DNA of 64,000 nt from Pedobacter caeni (GTDB lineage Bacteria > Bacteroidota > Bacteroidia > Sphingobacteriales > Sphingobacteriaceae): assembly GCF_900129215.1 (NCBI RefSeq), contig NZ_FQUQ01000005.1, positions 434,001 to 498,000 on the forward strand. The letters are read 5' to 3'. The notes beneath the pieces are model-generated. The model saw nothing but the letters and a program-made list of their open reading frames with translations. It ran no database searches and had not been told where the DNA came from. The first letter of the stretch is position 1. Every line of letters begins with the position of its first letter. Made by a program: the position numbers and the translations under genes. Positions 16,105 to 24,742 of the stretch are shown here, piece after piece.

Positions 16105-17079
16105 ATGATGAAGACTTACTTATCCCTTTTTCTTTTGATCTGTTGCTGCAGCGACCTTGTTCTTGCCCAGCAACGCAATGAGAAGCTGATTGTAGAACAA
16201 GACTATTTACTCTCCCTTCCGGAAGGCTATCAGCAGGACCCCCAGAAGAAATTTCCACTGGTCTTGTTTTTACATGGAAGTGGCGAACGTGGGAATGACC
16301 TGGAAAAGGTCAAAGTAAACGGACTTCCTAAATTGGTGGAAGCAGGGAAGAAATTCCCCTTTATTTTGGTTTCGCCTCAGGCGCACGAGAATGAAGGCTG
16401 GGAAAGCAGGGACCTGATGCGCCTGATGCAGTCTTTACAGAAGAAATACCGCATAGATGAGGACCGTCTGTACCTGACCGGTTTAAGCATGGGAGGATAT
16501 GGCAGCTGGGACATGGCGATAAAATATCCGGGATTGTTTGCTGCGGTAGTTCCTGTTTGCGGAGGTGGAGATTCTGCTAAGGTCTGGTTGATGCGGAATA
16601 CACCCACCTGGGTTTTCCATGGTGCTAAAGATGATGCGGTTCCCTTAAAGGCCAGTCAGGAGATGGTAGATGCACTTCGCATTCACAACCCATCTGTAAA
16701 GTTTACCATTTATCCGGATGCCGGCCATGACAGCTGGACTGCTGCCTATAATACAGATAGTTTATACACCTGGATGCTCAGTCAGAAAAGATTTAAATAT
16801 ACCCAGAGTACGGTAGCCAAGGCTGATCTGGAACGTTACCAGGGCTATTATGTAAACAGCCTGAGGAATGACACCATTAAGGTGGAGGCTGGTTCGGGGG
16901 TATTGATCGGAACGATGAGGAACCATCAGGTGGAAATCAAACCCTATCAGGAAGGTCGGTTTTTTATCAAGGAAAACGAGCCGGTCGATGTGGTGTTCTC
17001 CGGCAAAAAAAGAAAACAGCAATTTGTCATTAATGACGAAAGGCAATACATCTACAAAATGATTAGAAAAATAGAATAA
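16105..17079 (+). CDS. secreted alpha/beta-hydrolase esterase with C-terminal beta domain
   Basis: A 324-residue protein with signal peptide (to about residue 21, LVLAQ). Residues 25-235 form an alpha/beta hydrolase of the dienelactone hydrolase / peptidase-like group: oxyanion region LFLHGSGERGND, nucleophile Ser in GLSMGGYGSW (about residue 128), Asp in GAKDDAVP, His in DAGHDSW. Residues about 245-324 form an extra small beta-rich domain (YQGYYVNSLRNDTIKVEAG) like those attached to Bacteroidetes hydrolases. Substrate unknown; carbohydrate ester or phospholipid cleavage are both possible. Likely controlled through the 26-bp palindrome upstream. Confidence 0.85.
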   Translation: MMKTYLSLFLLICCCSDLVLAQQRNEKLIVEQDYLLSLPEGYQQDPQKKFPLVLFLHGSGERGNDLEKVKVNGLPKLVEAGKKFPFILVSPQAHENEGWESRDLMRLMQSLQKKYRIDEDRLYLTGLSMGGYGSWDMAIKYPGLFAAVVPVCGGGDSAKVWLMRNTPTWVFHGAKDDAVPLKASQEMVDALRIHNPSVKFTIYPDAGHDSWTAAYNTDSLYTWMLSQKRFKYTQSTVAKADLERYQGYYVNSLRNDTIKVEAGSGVLIGTMRNHQVEIKPYQEGRFFIKENEPVDVVFSGKKRKQQFVINDERQYIYKMIRKIE

Positions 17080-17088
17080 CCACATTTA

Positions 17089-17283
17089 ATGATGTTTGGT
17101 TAACTTTCTCTTAAACCTATATGTATAATTTCAGATATCTCTTAGCTTTTGTAAGTCAGCTGCTTGCATAATCGTTAGAGAACGGTCATAGTTTCTTAAT
17201 CTTTTCATTTTTTTACCATAGATCAAGATTAGAGAAGAAAAATAACCTCAGATTTGTATTATCAATAAATAACCAAACATCAT
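17089..17283. repeat. 14-bp inverted repeats bracketing an intergenic segment
   Basis: ATGATGTTTGGTTA at 17089-17102 recurs exactly inverted (TAACCAAACATCAT) at 17270-17283. The 167 bases between hold nearly the whole intergenic region between the esterase stop and the next gene, and the right copy overlaps that gene's ATG. The arrangement resembles an invertible promoter cassette, but no recombinase gene is in the window; a long RNA stem or duplicated operator is also possible. An inner 7-bp inverted pair TAATCTT / AAGATTA lies near 17200-17232. Confidence 0.5.
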
Positions 17284-17794
17284 GGGACATCTGATTAAGA
17301 AAAAATCATTAGGAGTTAATGAGATTTTAAAAGGAGTTAACAACGAAAAAACATATTTTGTATATACAGATAAAGGCATCCGCATCATGAAGGTGCTTGC
17401 CTTGCTTTTAGTCGCTTTTATCATTGGAAATCAGTTTCTGCAAAGAACTGAGGGCGCGATAAAGCTTCAGCCTGTAGCTTCATTTAAAGGAACCCAGGTT
17501 TTTGGCGATCCTTTAAAGAATGTAGACGTACTGGACCTGAGTAATGTTGGTCCTTTTATGAAAAACAAACAGGAAGCAGAATTGAAAATAAAAGGACAGA
17601 TCTCTAAAGTACTGGGCAATGGTCAGATGGAAATGAGCCTGAGTGATGGTAAAGCCTTAAATGTACACTACAAACCAGGCTTAGGTACCTCTGCAGACCT
17701 GACTTCAAAAGAAGTGGTGATGTCTGGCAGGCTCTACAAAACGGGAGATCAGCAGGATTTAGCCTATGAGGTTCATAGTCTTTTAATCTTGTAA
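17282..17794 (+). CDS. membrane-anchored protein with OB-like extracytoplasmic domain
   Basis: A 170-residue protein with a cytoplasmic N-terminus of about 34 residues, one membrane helix (about 36-53, VLALLLVAFIIGNQFL) and an extracytoplasmic part. The latter (ELKIKGQISKVLGNGQMEMSL, KALNVHYKPG, EVVMSGRLYKTGD) reads like a small beta-barrel of OB type. No family name can be assigned. The start codon lies inside the right arm of the 14-bp inverted repeat described above, which may control its expression. Confidence 0.65.
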   Translation: MGHLIKKKSLGVNEILKGVNNEKTYFVYTDKGIRIMKVLALLLVAFIIGNQFLQRTEGAIKLQPVASFKGTQVFGDPLKNVDVLDLSNVGPFMKNKQEAELKIKGQISKVLGNGQMEMSLSDGKALNVHYKPGLGTSADLTSKEVVMSGRLYKTGDQQDLAYEVHSLLIL

Positions 17795-17851
17795 ATAAGA
17801 CTGTTAACTTTTCACGATTTTTAATAACTTGTCCTTCATAAATTCGATTTT

Positions 17852-18310
17852 ATGAAGGATTATTTTTTGAATCTGCTGGAGTTTGATTACTGGACCAATA
17901 CCAGACTGCTCTCGGCCATGCAAAGCGCAACTGAGGTTCCTCAGCGGGCGCAGGATCTTTTTAACCATTTGATCGCCGCCAGCCGGATCTGGGGAAACCG
18001 GATGGTTGGAGCAATGCAGGACGTAGAAGTCTGGGCTCATTTTGACAGGGAAAACTGGCAACAGGAACTGGATTATAACCGGAAACTGCTCACTGATTTT
18101 CTTCATGACACTGAGGAAGAAGACCTGAGCAGAATAGTCCATTATTACACCACCAAAGGAGTCAGTTATGAGACCAGCATTACTGATATGTTAACTCATG
18201 TTTTTATCCATTCCGGATACCACCAGGGGCAAATCGTCAGTCTGATCAAACCTTACCTTTCTGCTGCACCAGACCTGATGTATATTACTTATGTAAGACA
18301 AAAGAAATGA
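17852..18310 (+). CDS. DinB-family putative metal-dependent protein
   Basis: A 152-residue four-helix DinB/DUF664-type protein. Candidate metal-binding His residues: one in LFNHLIAASRIW (about residue 38) and two in the C-terminal HVFIHSGYHQGQI (about residues 128-136), the family signature. Some DinB-superfamily members are thiol-dependent S-transferases. The stop overlaps the next gene by ATGA, so it is co-translated with an antibiotic-biosynthesis-monooxygenase-like protein; a joint role in small-molecule detoxification is plausible but unproven. Confidence 0.88.
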   Translation: MKDYFLNLLEFDYWTNTRLLSAMQSATEVPQRAQDLFNHLIAASRIWGNRMVGAMQDVEVWAHFDRENWQQELDYNRKLLTDFLHDTEEEDLSRIVHYYTTKGVSYETSITDMLTHVFIHSGYHQGQIVSLIKPYLSAAPDLMYITYVRQKK

Positions 18311-18621
18311 TTTTAGAAGTGGCTGTACTGGACGTGATTCCTTCCGAAACAAACTCTTTTGAACGTGACTTTGCTACCGCATCCCTGATCATCACCAGGA
18401 TGAAAGGCTATCAGGGACATGAGTTAAAACGCTGCCTGGAAGTTTCCAGCAGGTATCTTTTGCTGGTCCATTGGGACACAGTAGAAGACCATACCATAGG
18501 ATTCCGGCAATCTCCTGAATATCAGGAATGGAAGAGCCTGTTGCATAAATATTATGATCCTTTTCCCAGGGTAGAACATTATGAAGCAGTGCCGGCCAGA
18601 CCGATTGTGGATAAAGGATAA
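18307..18621 (+). CDS. antibiotic biosynthesis monooxygenase (ABM)-like protein
   Basis: A 104-residue ferredoxin-like dimeric alpha/beta-barrel protein. Typical ABM features: LEVAVLDVIPSETNSFERDFATA, then the strand LLLVHWDTVEDHTIGFRQSPEYQEWKSLLHKYYDPFPRVEHYE. Such proteins act on small aromatic or quinone-like molecules or serve as heme-binding folds; the substrate cannot be read here. Overlaps the dinB-like gene by 4 bases (ATGA). Confidence 0.85.
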   Translation: MILEVAVLDVIPSETNSFERDFATASLIITRMKGYQGHELKRCLEVSSRYLLLVHWDTVEDHTIGFRQSPEYQEWKSLLHKYYDPFPRVEHYEAVPARPIVDKG

Positions 18622-18632
18622 CCAAATAAACT

Positions 18633-18640
18633 TAACTTTG
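18633..18640 (+). promoter_or_regulatory. Bacteroidetes -7 box TAACTTTG
   Basis: Matches TAnnTTTG and lies 26 bases before the GHKL ATPase start. A clear TTTG at the -33 position is not seen. Confidence 0.45.
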
Positions 18641-18665
18641 TGGTCCTCATCTTAATATTCCGAAT

Positions 18666-19931
18666 ATGGCAAATCATGTAAACATCACTTCTACAGGTAT
18701 AAAAAAGGTCTTGCGTCTTTATAATGAGAAACAGGCCCTTGCAGAATACATCTGGAATGGCTTTGACGCGAAAGCAGATACCATCCGGATAGATTATACC
18801 TATAATGAGCTGGGAACATTGGAAAGCCTGAAAGTTGCTGATAATGGTTATGGAATCAATTTCGCTTATCTAAAGGATAAGTTCAATCCCTTCTATGAAT
18901 CAGAGAAAGCGATGGAACAACGGATTCACCTGCATAAGTCTACGATGCATGGAAAGAATGGGGTAGGGCGACTGACCTTTTTTACCTTCGCACATCTGGC
19001 AGAATGGAATACCACTTATGAAGAACAGGGCGTCTATAAAAACGGGAGTATCCAGGTTGCCGTTGGCGGACTGAATAATTATGAATCCACCTTACTGGAT
19101 GAAAATGTAAATACCACAACTACCGGGACGACTGTTTCTTTCTCCAATATTCAGCTTTCCAAAGAAGCACTGGAATTGAGCATCATTCCTTATCTGCAGG
19201 CAGAATTCTGCTGGTTTCTGGAGCTGAATAAAAACAAGGGATTTTCGATCATCATCAACGGACAACCTTTAACTTACCAGGACAACATCATTGATGTTGA
19301 AGAAGGTCTGCTGATCAGGTATCCGGACAGTAATACGGTATTTAAAGTCAAGTTTATTCAATGGAAAGAGTCTTTACATAAAGAATTGTCTAAAAACTAT
19401 TTCATCAATCACAAGGGACAGGAGGTCTATAAAGACTATACCACCCTGAATAAAAAAGCCGATGAGTATTACCATAGTGTGTTCATTGAAAGTGAATTCT
19501 TTAATGAATTTGATTTCAACAGCTCCGATCATGATGCGCAGGTAAAATTATATAGCCGGACCAAATCTTCTTCCGAATACAAATACCTGATCAAAAAGAT
19601 CAATGAACTGCTGAGAACAAAAAGAAAACCTTTTCTAAAAGAGTTTTCTAACAAACTGATAGAAAAGTATGAACTGGAAGGGGTATTGCCAAAGTTCGAG
19701 GCAACAGAACAAGCCAAAAGACAAGATCTGGTAGAAACCCTGAAGGTGATCTATGAGATCCAGCCTAAACTGTTCAGTGGTTTGAGTATTGATCAAAAGA
19801 AAGCTTTTGTCAGATTGATCCATGTGCTCCTCAATTCTGCCGACAGGGGGCAACTGTTCCAGGTAATGGAAGGAATTGTGGAAATGGAAACCGAGGAAAG
19901 AGAAGAACTGATGAATTTCTTAGCGGTATAA
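18666..19931 (+). CDS. stand-alone GHKL (HSP90/MutL-like) ATPase
   Basis: A 421-residue protein whose first 160 residues carry all Bergerat-fold motifs: N box in ALAEYIWNGFDAKAD (Glu and Asn), G1 VADNGYGI, and G2 HGKNGVGRLTFFTFAH. The rest is helical, with charged C-terminal helices (RQDLVETLKVIYEIQPKLF, FQVMEGIVEMETEEREELMNFL), and lacks a recognisable nuclease, kinase or HSP90 C-terminal domain. It most resembles MORC/MutL-like ATPases scattered in accessory and defence loci. It is a single gene with its own -7 box and terminator, with no obvious partner. Role unknown. Confidence 0.8.
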   Translation: MANHVNITSTGIKKVLRLYNEKQALAEYIWNGFDAKADTIRIDYTYNELGTLESLKVADNGYGINFAYLKDKFNPFYESEKAMEQRIHLHKSTMHGKNGVGRLTFFTFAHLAEWNTTYEEQGVYKNGSIQVAVGGLNNYESTLLDENVNTTTTGTTVSFSNIQLSKEALELSIIPYLQAEFCWFLELNKNKGFSIIINGQPLTYQDNIIDVEEGLLIRYPDSNTVFKVKFIQWKESLHKELSKNYFINHKGQEVYKDYTTLNKKADEYYHSVFIESEFFNEFDFNSSDHDAQVKLYSRTKSSSEYKYLIKKINELLRTKRKPFLKEFSNKLIEKYELEGVLPKFEATEQAKRQDLVETLKVIYEIQPKLFSGLSIDQKKAFVRLIHVLLNSADRGQLFQVMEGIVEMETEEREELMNFLAV

Positions 19932-19951
19932 AACGCATTGATATATTTAAG

Positions 19952-19983
19952 AAAAGGGTGCACTATGAAAGCACCCTTTTTTT
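19952..19983. terminator. bidirectional intrinsic terminator
   Basis: AAAAGGGTGC (19952-19961) pairs with GCACCCTTTT (19971-19980), with A and T runs on the two sides; serves the convergent ATPase and oxidoreductase units. Confidence 0.85.
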
Positions 19984-20587
19984 AGGCCCAGGCTTTATCT
20001 CCTTTTTTATATGGAACACTGCCCTCATATTTGCCAGGCACCGCCAGGTAACGTAAAGCCTGAGTACAACCCACTTCGGAAGTAAAGTAACCCAGCATGG
20101 TCAATTGTTTCATCATCAGGAAATAATGATTGGGGAGTCCCGGAAAATCTTTATCCTTTTTTCGTTCAGCTTCTTCCATGTCCCCTTTTTTCGACTGATA
20201 CAGTTTTGCTTCTTTATCCAGACTCATCAATAAGGCAAGCCTTTGTGCTGTGCTTGCTTTCATAAAACTGGTCTTGTGCATCTTTTCACATGCGGTATCC
20301 AGCGCTTTGATCCCCTCCTTAAAAGCTTTTTGATCTCTGAACTCATAGCAATCATTCACCATTACGGCCATAAATCCACCTACGTTCGCTGCTTTTGCCC
20401 CAGGCGTATTGGTTTCCGGCAATATGGTTTCCGAAACTTCATTCAGAAACTCAATTTCCTGGTCAGTGAAAAGATGGTCCTGATTTTTTCCGGACTTTAC
20501 ATTACAACCTGTAAGGATGGCATGGCCACCAATCATCGCCCCACCGGTAAGTACAGCGATCATTTTTAAAAGTTCTCTTCGTTCCAT
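19982..20587 (-). CDS. gluconate 2-dehydrogenase subunit 3-like protein
   Basis: A 201-residue exported protein. The N-terminus MERRELLKMIAVLTGGAMIGG is Tat-like (adjacent Arg pair before a hydrophobic stretch), and a lipobox LTGC places Cys28 as a possible lipidation site. The mature part has family features EFLNEVSETILPETNTPGAKAANVG, FMAVMVNDCY and NHYFLMMKQLTMLGYFTSEVG. This subunit typically assists export and function of a GMC-type flavoprotein, and that enzyme is encoded 4 bases upstream. The two should form a periplasmic sugar-oxidising complex; the cytochrome subunit is not in the window. Confidence 0.88.
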   Translation of the reverse strand: MERRELLKMIAVLTGGAMIGGHAILTGCNVKSGKNQDHLFTDQEIEFLNEVSETILPETNTPGAKAANVGGFMAVMVNDCYEFRDQKAFKEGIKALDTACEKMHKTSFMKASTAQRLALLMSLDKEAKLYQSKKGDMEEAERKKDKDFPGLPNHYFLMMKQLTMLGYFTSEVGCTQALRYLAVPGKYEGSVPYKKGDKAWA

Positions 20588-20591
20588 ATCC

Positions 20592-22271
20592 TTACAGGTT
20601 ATTTTTCTTTAATTCAGTTACGGCATAATCTGCAGCTCTGGCGGTTAAGGCCATATAGGTCAATGATGGATTCTGGCAGGCAGAAGAGGTCATACAGGCC
20701 CCATCTGTCACAAAAACATTGAGACAGTCCCATACCTGATTCCATTTGTTCAATACTGATGTTTTCGGATCCCTTCCCATTCTGGCAGTGCCCATTTCAT
20801 GGATACCATGGCCCATCGCATGACCGCCATCCCAGGAGCTGATGTTTTTCACCCCCAGTGCATCAAACATCCGTTTCATCTCTTCCTGCATGTCTTTCCG
20901 CATTTTAAGCTCATTTTCTTTTAATTCTGCGTCCATTGCAAGAACAGGCAGGCCCCATTTGTCTTTCTTATTTTTATCTAATGAGATCTTATTCTCATGA
21001 TAGGGAAGGATCTCGCCAAAGGCAGTAGCTCCAATCGTCCACTGACCGGGTTCTGTCAATGCATCTTTAAAATTCCCACCCATATTCAGTTCTGCAATCT
21101 CTCTGCTCCATCCTTGTCTGCTGGCACCTCCCTGATACCCAAATCCCCGGAGGTAATCTCTTTTGTCGCCGGATAAATTGGCAAAGCGGGGGATGTAAAA
21201 GCCGTTGGCTCGTCTGCCAAAAACATATTGGTCCTCATATCCTTCCACAGTTCCCTGGGCACCGATATTATAGTGATGGTCCATTACATTATGTCCGAGT
21301 TCGCCACTGCTGCTGCCCAATCCTCCCGGCCAGATGTTCGTGGCAGAATTGAACAGAATCCAGGCGGTATTTAAGGTAGAAGCGCATAAAAAGACGATCT
21401 TACTGTGATACTCATAGGTTTTATTGGTTTCAGTATCCAATACCTCCACACCCTTTGCTTTCTTTTTGTCCTGGTCGTACAATACTTGTGTAACTAAAGA
21501 ATAGGGTCTTACCGTTAGATTGCCGGTTTTCATGGCTGCCGGCAGAGTGGAAGATTGAGTACTGAAATAGCCGCCAAAAGGACAACCTTCCCAGCAACGG
21601 TTTCTAAACTCGCATTTTGTTCTTCCGGGAATGGCAGCGGTCAGGTTTGCGGTCCTGCCAATAATCAGATGCCGTTTTTCATGGTAATGTTTTTTCAGTC
21701 GCTCCGCCATGTCTTTTTCTACACAATTCAATTCCATAGGTGGCAGGAAATGCCCGTCGGGCAATTGTTCAAGATTTTCTTTTGATCCGCTGATTCCTGC
21801 AAATTTTTCTACGTGGTCATACCAGGGCGCAAGGTCATCATAGCCGATAGGCCAGGGGATCGCAATGCCTTCTTTTTCATTGGCTTCAAAATCCATTGGA
21901 CTCCAGCGGTAAGATTGCCTTCCCCATAACAAAGAGCGTCCTCCCATCCGGTAGCTCCGCCACCAGGTAAAAGGTTTGATTTCTGTATAAGGGCAATCTT
22001 CTTCATTCGCCCAGGCATCCATTACCGCTTCTGAAGCTGCCCAACCGCGATGAATAACCGGGTATTTCTTTCTTTGCTCTGCTGTTGTTCCTCCCCGGTG
22101 TTCGAATTCCCATGGGTTCTTATGAGCAGTTTTATAGTCTTTAATATGTTCATGTGGTCCACCACGTTCCAGCATTAAAACTTTTAAGCCTTTTTCGCAA
22201 AGTTCTTTTGCTGCCCAGCCGCCACTGATGCCGGAACCCACTACAATTGCGTCGTATACATTGTCTTCCAT
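20592..22271 (-). CDS. GMC-family FAD oxidoreductase
   Basis: A 559-residue flavoprotein. The FAD-binding Rossmann motif is VVGSGISGGWAAKEL (about residues 10-24), followed by LMLERGG. The C-terminal GMC region includes HEMGTARMG, with its active-site His, and VFVTDGACMTSSACQNPSLTYMALTARAADYA. A Cys-containing segment FRNRCWEGCPFGGYFS is typical of gluconate/glucoside 3-dehydrogenase-like members. It lacks its own signal peptide, consistent with hitch-hiking on the Tat signal of subunit 3 encoded next. Substrate probably a sugar or sugar acid. Confidence 0.9.
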   Translation of the reverse strand: MEDNVYDAIVVGSGISGGWAAKELCEKGLKVLMLERGGPHEHIKDYKTAHKNPWEFEHRGGTTAEQRKKYPVIHRGWAASEAVMDAWANEEDCPYTEIKPFTWWRSYRMGGRSLLWGRQSYRWSPMDFEANEKEGIAIPWPIGYDDLAPWYDHVEKFAGISGSKENLEQLPDGHFLPPMELNCVEKDMAERLKKHYHEKRHLIIGRTANLTAAIPGRTKCEFRNRCWEGCPFGGYFSTQSSTLPAAMKTGNLTVRPYSLVTQVLYDQDKKKAKGVEVLDTETNKTYEYHSKIVFLCASTLNTAWILFNSATNIWPGGLGSSSGELGHNVMDHHYNIGAQGTVEGYEDQYVFGRRANGFYIPRFANLSGDKRDYLRGFGYQGGASRQGWSREIAELNMGGNFKDALTEPGQWTIGATAFGEILPYHENKISLDKNKKDKWGLPVLAMDAELKENELKMRKDMQEEMKRMFDALGVKNISSWDGGHAMGHGIHEMGTARMGRDPKTSVLNKWNQVWDCLNVFVTDGACMTSSACQNPSLTYMALTARAADYAVTELKKNNL

Positions 22272-22420
22272 TTCCCTGAGATTTATTTGGTTATTTTAAA
22301 TGTACAGCTTAATCTAAGGCCGCTTCAACTGGTATTTATTGAAAAAAATACGTTATCTGATCAATTATTATCTTTAAATATGGTATTTATGGTTAATATA
22401 GCAGTTAAATAGCTTTTGAT

Positions 22421-23272
22421 ATGAAGACACTCATTCAGAAAATTCATGTGGAAGAACACCGTTCTTTTGCCTGCCGTACGTATAAAACGCCCAATTTTGA
22501 AACGGCATGGCATAAGCATCCTGAATGTGAATTAATTCTGATCACCGAAGGAAACGGAACGGCATTAATCGGAGATTATATTGGAGAATATAAAGAGGGC
22601 GATGTCTTTTTTCTGAGCCCGGACCTCCCGCACTGGTTTCGGAAATCAGAGCATACGATGGTAGGGAGTGCGATTGTGATTCATTTTCTGAGGGATTTTG
22701 TAGGTGAGGTTTTTCTGTCCTTACCAGAGCTGAAAAGCGTTGCCCGTCAACTGGAAAGTAAAGACACCGGAATCCTGTTGCAGGAAAGATTGTCCTGCGA
22801 TGTCGCAGTGCTGATTAAAGAAATTGAGCAGGCAGAAGGGTTGACGCGCATTCAGCTGCTGTTAAATTGTTTGCAAAGAATGGGCAGCTCAACGGCGCAG
22901 CGCACGATTACTAAAGCGTTTGATACCCTGACAGGGGGAGAAGAAGATGCCCTGATAGAAACGATCATTGATTATTCATTTAAACACTACCTCGGACCTC
23001 TTTCTTTGAAAGAGGTTGCTGAAATTGCACGGATGTCTATTCCTTCTTTCTGCCGGTTCTTTAAAAGGAACATTAAGAAGAGTTATTTTGATTTTATCAG
23101 AGAAATCAGAATTGGCAGGGCCTGTAAATTACTGCGCGAAACCAATCGTCCGATTTTGGATATCTGTTACGATAGTGGTTACAATAGCTGGCCGAATTTT
23201 AGTAAACAATTTAAAGATGTTACCAGGCGATCCCCATCACAATACAGAAAGGAGCATCTGTCACACCATTAA
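22421..23272 (+). CDS. AraC-family regulator with cupin sensor
   Basis: A 283-residue transcription factor. The N-terminal cupin (about 15-110) has HKHPECELILITEGNGTALIGD and GDVFFLSPDLPHWF, likely a sugar-sensing pocket. The C-terminal AraC DNA-binding domain (about 180-280) has two helix-turn-helices: LSLKEVAEIARMSIPSFCRFFKRN and PILDICYDSGYNSWPNFSKQFKDVTRRSPSQYR. It is divergent from the GMC/subunit-3 operon across 149 bases, so it probably regulates that operon. Confidence 0.9.
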   Translation: MKTLIQKIHVEEHRSFACRTYKTPNFETAWHKHPECELILITEGNGTALIGDYIGEYKEGDVFFLSPDLPHWFRKSEHTMVGSAIVIHFLRDFVGEVFLSLPELKSVARQLESKDTGILLQERLSCDVAVLIKEIEQAEGLTRIQLLLNCLQRMGSSTAQRTITKAFDTLTGGEEDALIETIIDYSFKHYLGPLSLKEVAEIARMSIPSFCRFFKRNIKKSYFDFIREIRIGRACKLLRETNRPILDICYDSGYNSWPNFSKQFKDVTRRSPSQYRKEHLSHH

Positions 23273-23295
23273 GGGTGAACTGGCTGGAATGAAAC

Positions 23296-23330
23296 AAAAG
23301 CGCATCCAAAAACAGGATGCGCTTTTTGAC
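23296..23330. terminator. bidirectional intrinsic terminator
   Basis: 12-bp stem AAAAGCGCATCC (23296-23307) with GGATGCGCTTTT (23315-23326), between the AraC gene and the convergent MDR oxidoreductase. Confidence 0.88.
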
Positions 23331-23334
23331 AGAT

Positions 23335-24300
23335 TTAAATCACCTGAAGTACTGTTTTGCCATTTTTACTTTTTTCCCTCGCAGGGGAATCAGTGCTGCT
23401 GCTTTTTGGGTGCCGGCTGGCGATGTCGTTCCAGCCCGATGTAGCTTGTTCCAATGGATAGATGTTGGCAATGGAAGTCCGCACTTCGGAAGTGTCCAGT
23501 AGCTCAGTAATCTTGTTTAAACCTGCTGTGGAGGGTTTCATGTCCATGAAGACTCCTTTTACCCCATATCCGGATGCTGCTGCTTCATCGATCGGCTGAG
23601 TGCTCGCTACCAATATCCCACCAGGTTTCATGACCTGGAATGACCTCAGCTGATTGTCTCCGCCAACCAGATCAAAGACTACATCTACATTGCTCAGTTC
23701 TTCTTCAAAACGGGTGGTTTTGTAATCCAGTACCTGATCTGCACCGATAGATTTCAGAAATTCTGCATCTGTTGTGGAAGCGGTAACGATTACCTTTGCC
23801 CCGATATGATGAGCAAACTGAACCGCATAAGCACCTACTGCACCTGCACCGCCATGAATGAGCACTGTTTGTCCCTTTTCCAGTTGCGCATATTTGAATA
23901 AGCCCTGCCATGCCGTTTCCGCTACAACGGGTACTGAAGCTGCTTCTACAAAAGACAAATGGGCAGGTTTCCTGGCGATGATCCCGGGCTTTACGGCTAC
24001 ATATTCTGCATAGGCACCACCATGTCCGGTATCACCATACACTTCATCGCCAATCTTAAAATCAATAACTTCTTTTCCTACTGCAGCGATCGTTCCTGCA
24101 AAATCTTCACCGGGAATCCAGGGGAAATGAACGGGAAATATTTCCTTCATTGCTCCCGAACCTTTCTTCCAGTCGATGGGATTTACAGAAGCCGCATGGA
24201 CCTTTATCAGGACTTCATTTTCCTTTATTTCGGGGACAGGAACCTCTTCCATTACCAGGGATTCCGGGTTGCCATAATCGTGTAGTCTGATCGCTTTCAT
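23335..24300 (-). CDS. MDR-family NADPH:quinone reductase-like oxidoreductase
   Basis: A 321-residue zinc-independent medium-chain dehydrogenase/reductase. Features: N-terminal DYGNPESLVMEEVPVPEIKENEVLIKVHAASVNPIDWK, PGEDFAGTIAAVG, GDEVYGDTGHGGAYAEY, and the Rossmann motif LIHGGAGAVGAYAVQFAHHIGAKVIVTAS. No structural-zinc Cys cluster is visible. The C-terminal end is Ser/Pro/Lys-rich (RHPKSSSTDSPAREKSKNGK) before a normal TVLQV ending, longer and more polar than I would expect. It shares a leftward unit with the VOC gene; a carbonyl-stress or quinone detoxification role is likely. Confidence 0.88.
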   Translation of the reverse strand: MKAIRLHDYGNPESLVMEEVPVPEIKENEVLIKVHAASVNPIDWKKGSGAMKEIFPVHFPWIPGEDFAGTIAAVGKEVIDFKIGDEVYGDTGHGGAYAEYVAVKPGIIARKPAHLSFVEAASVPVVAETAWQGLFKYAQLEKGQTVLIHGGAGAVGAYAVQFAHHIGAKVIVTASTTDAEFLKSIGADQVLDYKTTRFEEELSNVDVVFDLVGGDNQLRSFQVMKPGGILVASTQPIDEAAASGYGVKGVFMDMKPSTAGLNKITELLDTSEVRTSIANIYPLEQATSGWNDIASRHPKSSSTDSPAREKSKNGKTVLQVI

Positions 24301-24310
24301 AGGTTTTTTT

Positions 24311-24712
24311 TTAATGTTCCGAGTGCAAGGCTACTCTATTGCCTTCAGTATCTATAAACTGGGCAATAAAACCGGCGATGATCTGCGTTCTTGGCACGAC
24401 CACCTTGCCTCCGCAACGCTCAATTTTATCGAGCACCTGCTGGATATCCGGACTTGCATTCAGGTAAACAACAGTTCCATCGGTAGATGGTTTTGAAAAT
24501 TCATTTTTTAACAGGATTCCGGTTACCCTGCCTGAGGTAGCCTGAATTACGCCCGGAACAGCAGGGAAAAAGGTCAGTTCTTCGTCTCCGATCTCTTGAG
24601 TAGTCATCTCTATATCGAGAATGGTTTCATAGAATTTTTTTGCCCTTGCAGTATCTGTTACTGCGATTTCGAACCAGTTGATGACATTGGTTTTCTCACT
24701 TAATCTTTCCAT
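24311..24712 (-). CDS. VOC-family (glyoxalase/bleomycin-resistance fold) protein
   Basis: A 133-residue protein with paired beta-alpha-beta modules: NVINWFEIAVTDTARAKKFYETILDIEM at the start and a C-terminal half ending GFIAQFIDTEGNRVALHSEH. Candidate metal ligands include the Glu in the first strand (WFEIAV) and late residues of the second module. The reaction is not deducible. Ten bases upstream of the MDR oxidoreductase on the same strand, so a shared stress-response transcript is likely. Confidence 0.85.
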   Translation of the reverse strand: MERLSEKTNVINWFEIAVTDTARAKKFYETILDIEMTTQEIGDEELTFFPAVPGVIQATSGRVTGILLKNEFSKPSTDGTVVYLNASPDIQQVLDKIERCGGKVVVPRTQIIAGFIAQFIDTEGNRVALHSEH

Positions 24713-24742
24713 AATAATTTCGTTGTTATTTAAACCACAAAA

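Noticed and set aside
23335..23460. Frameshift near the 3' end of the MDR oxidoreductase gene
   Set aside because: The Ser/Lys-rich C-terminal stretch is odd, but the frame returns to a normal TVLQV ending, and an alternative frame gives no better family match.
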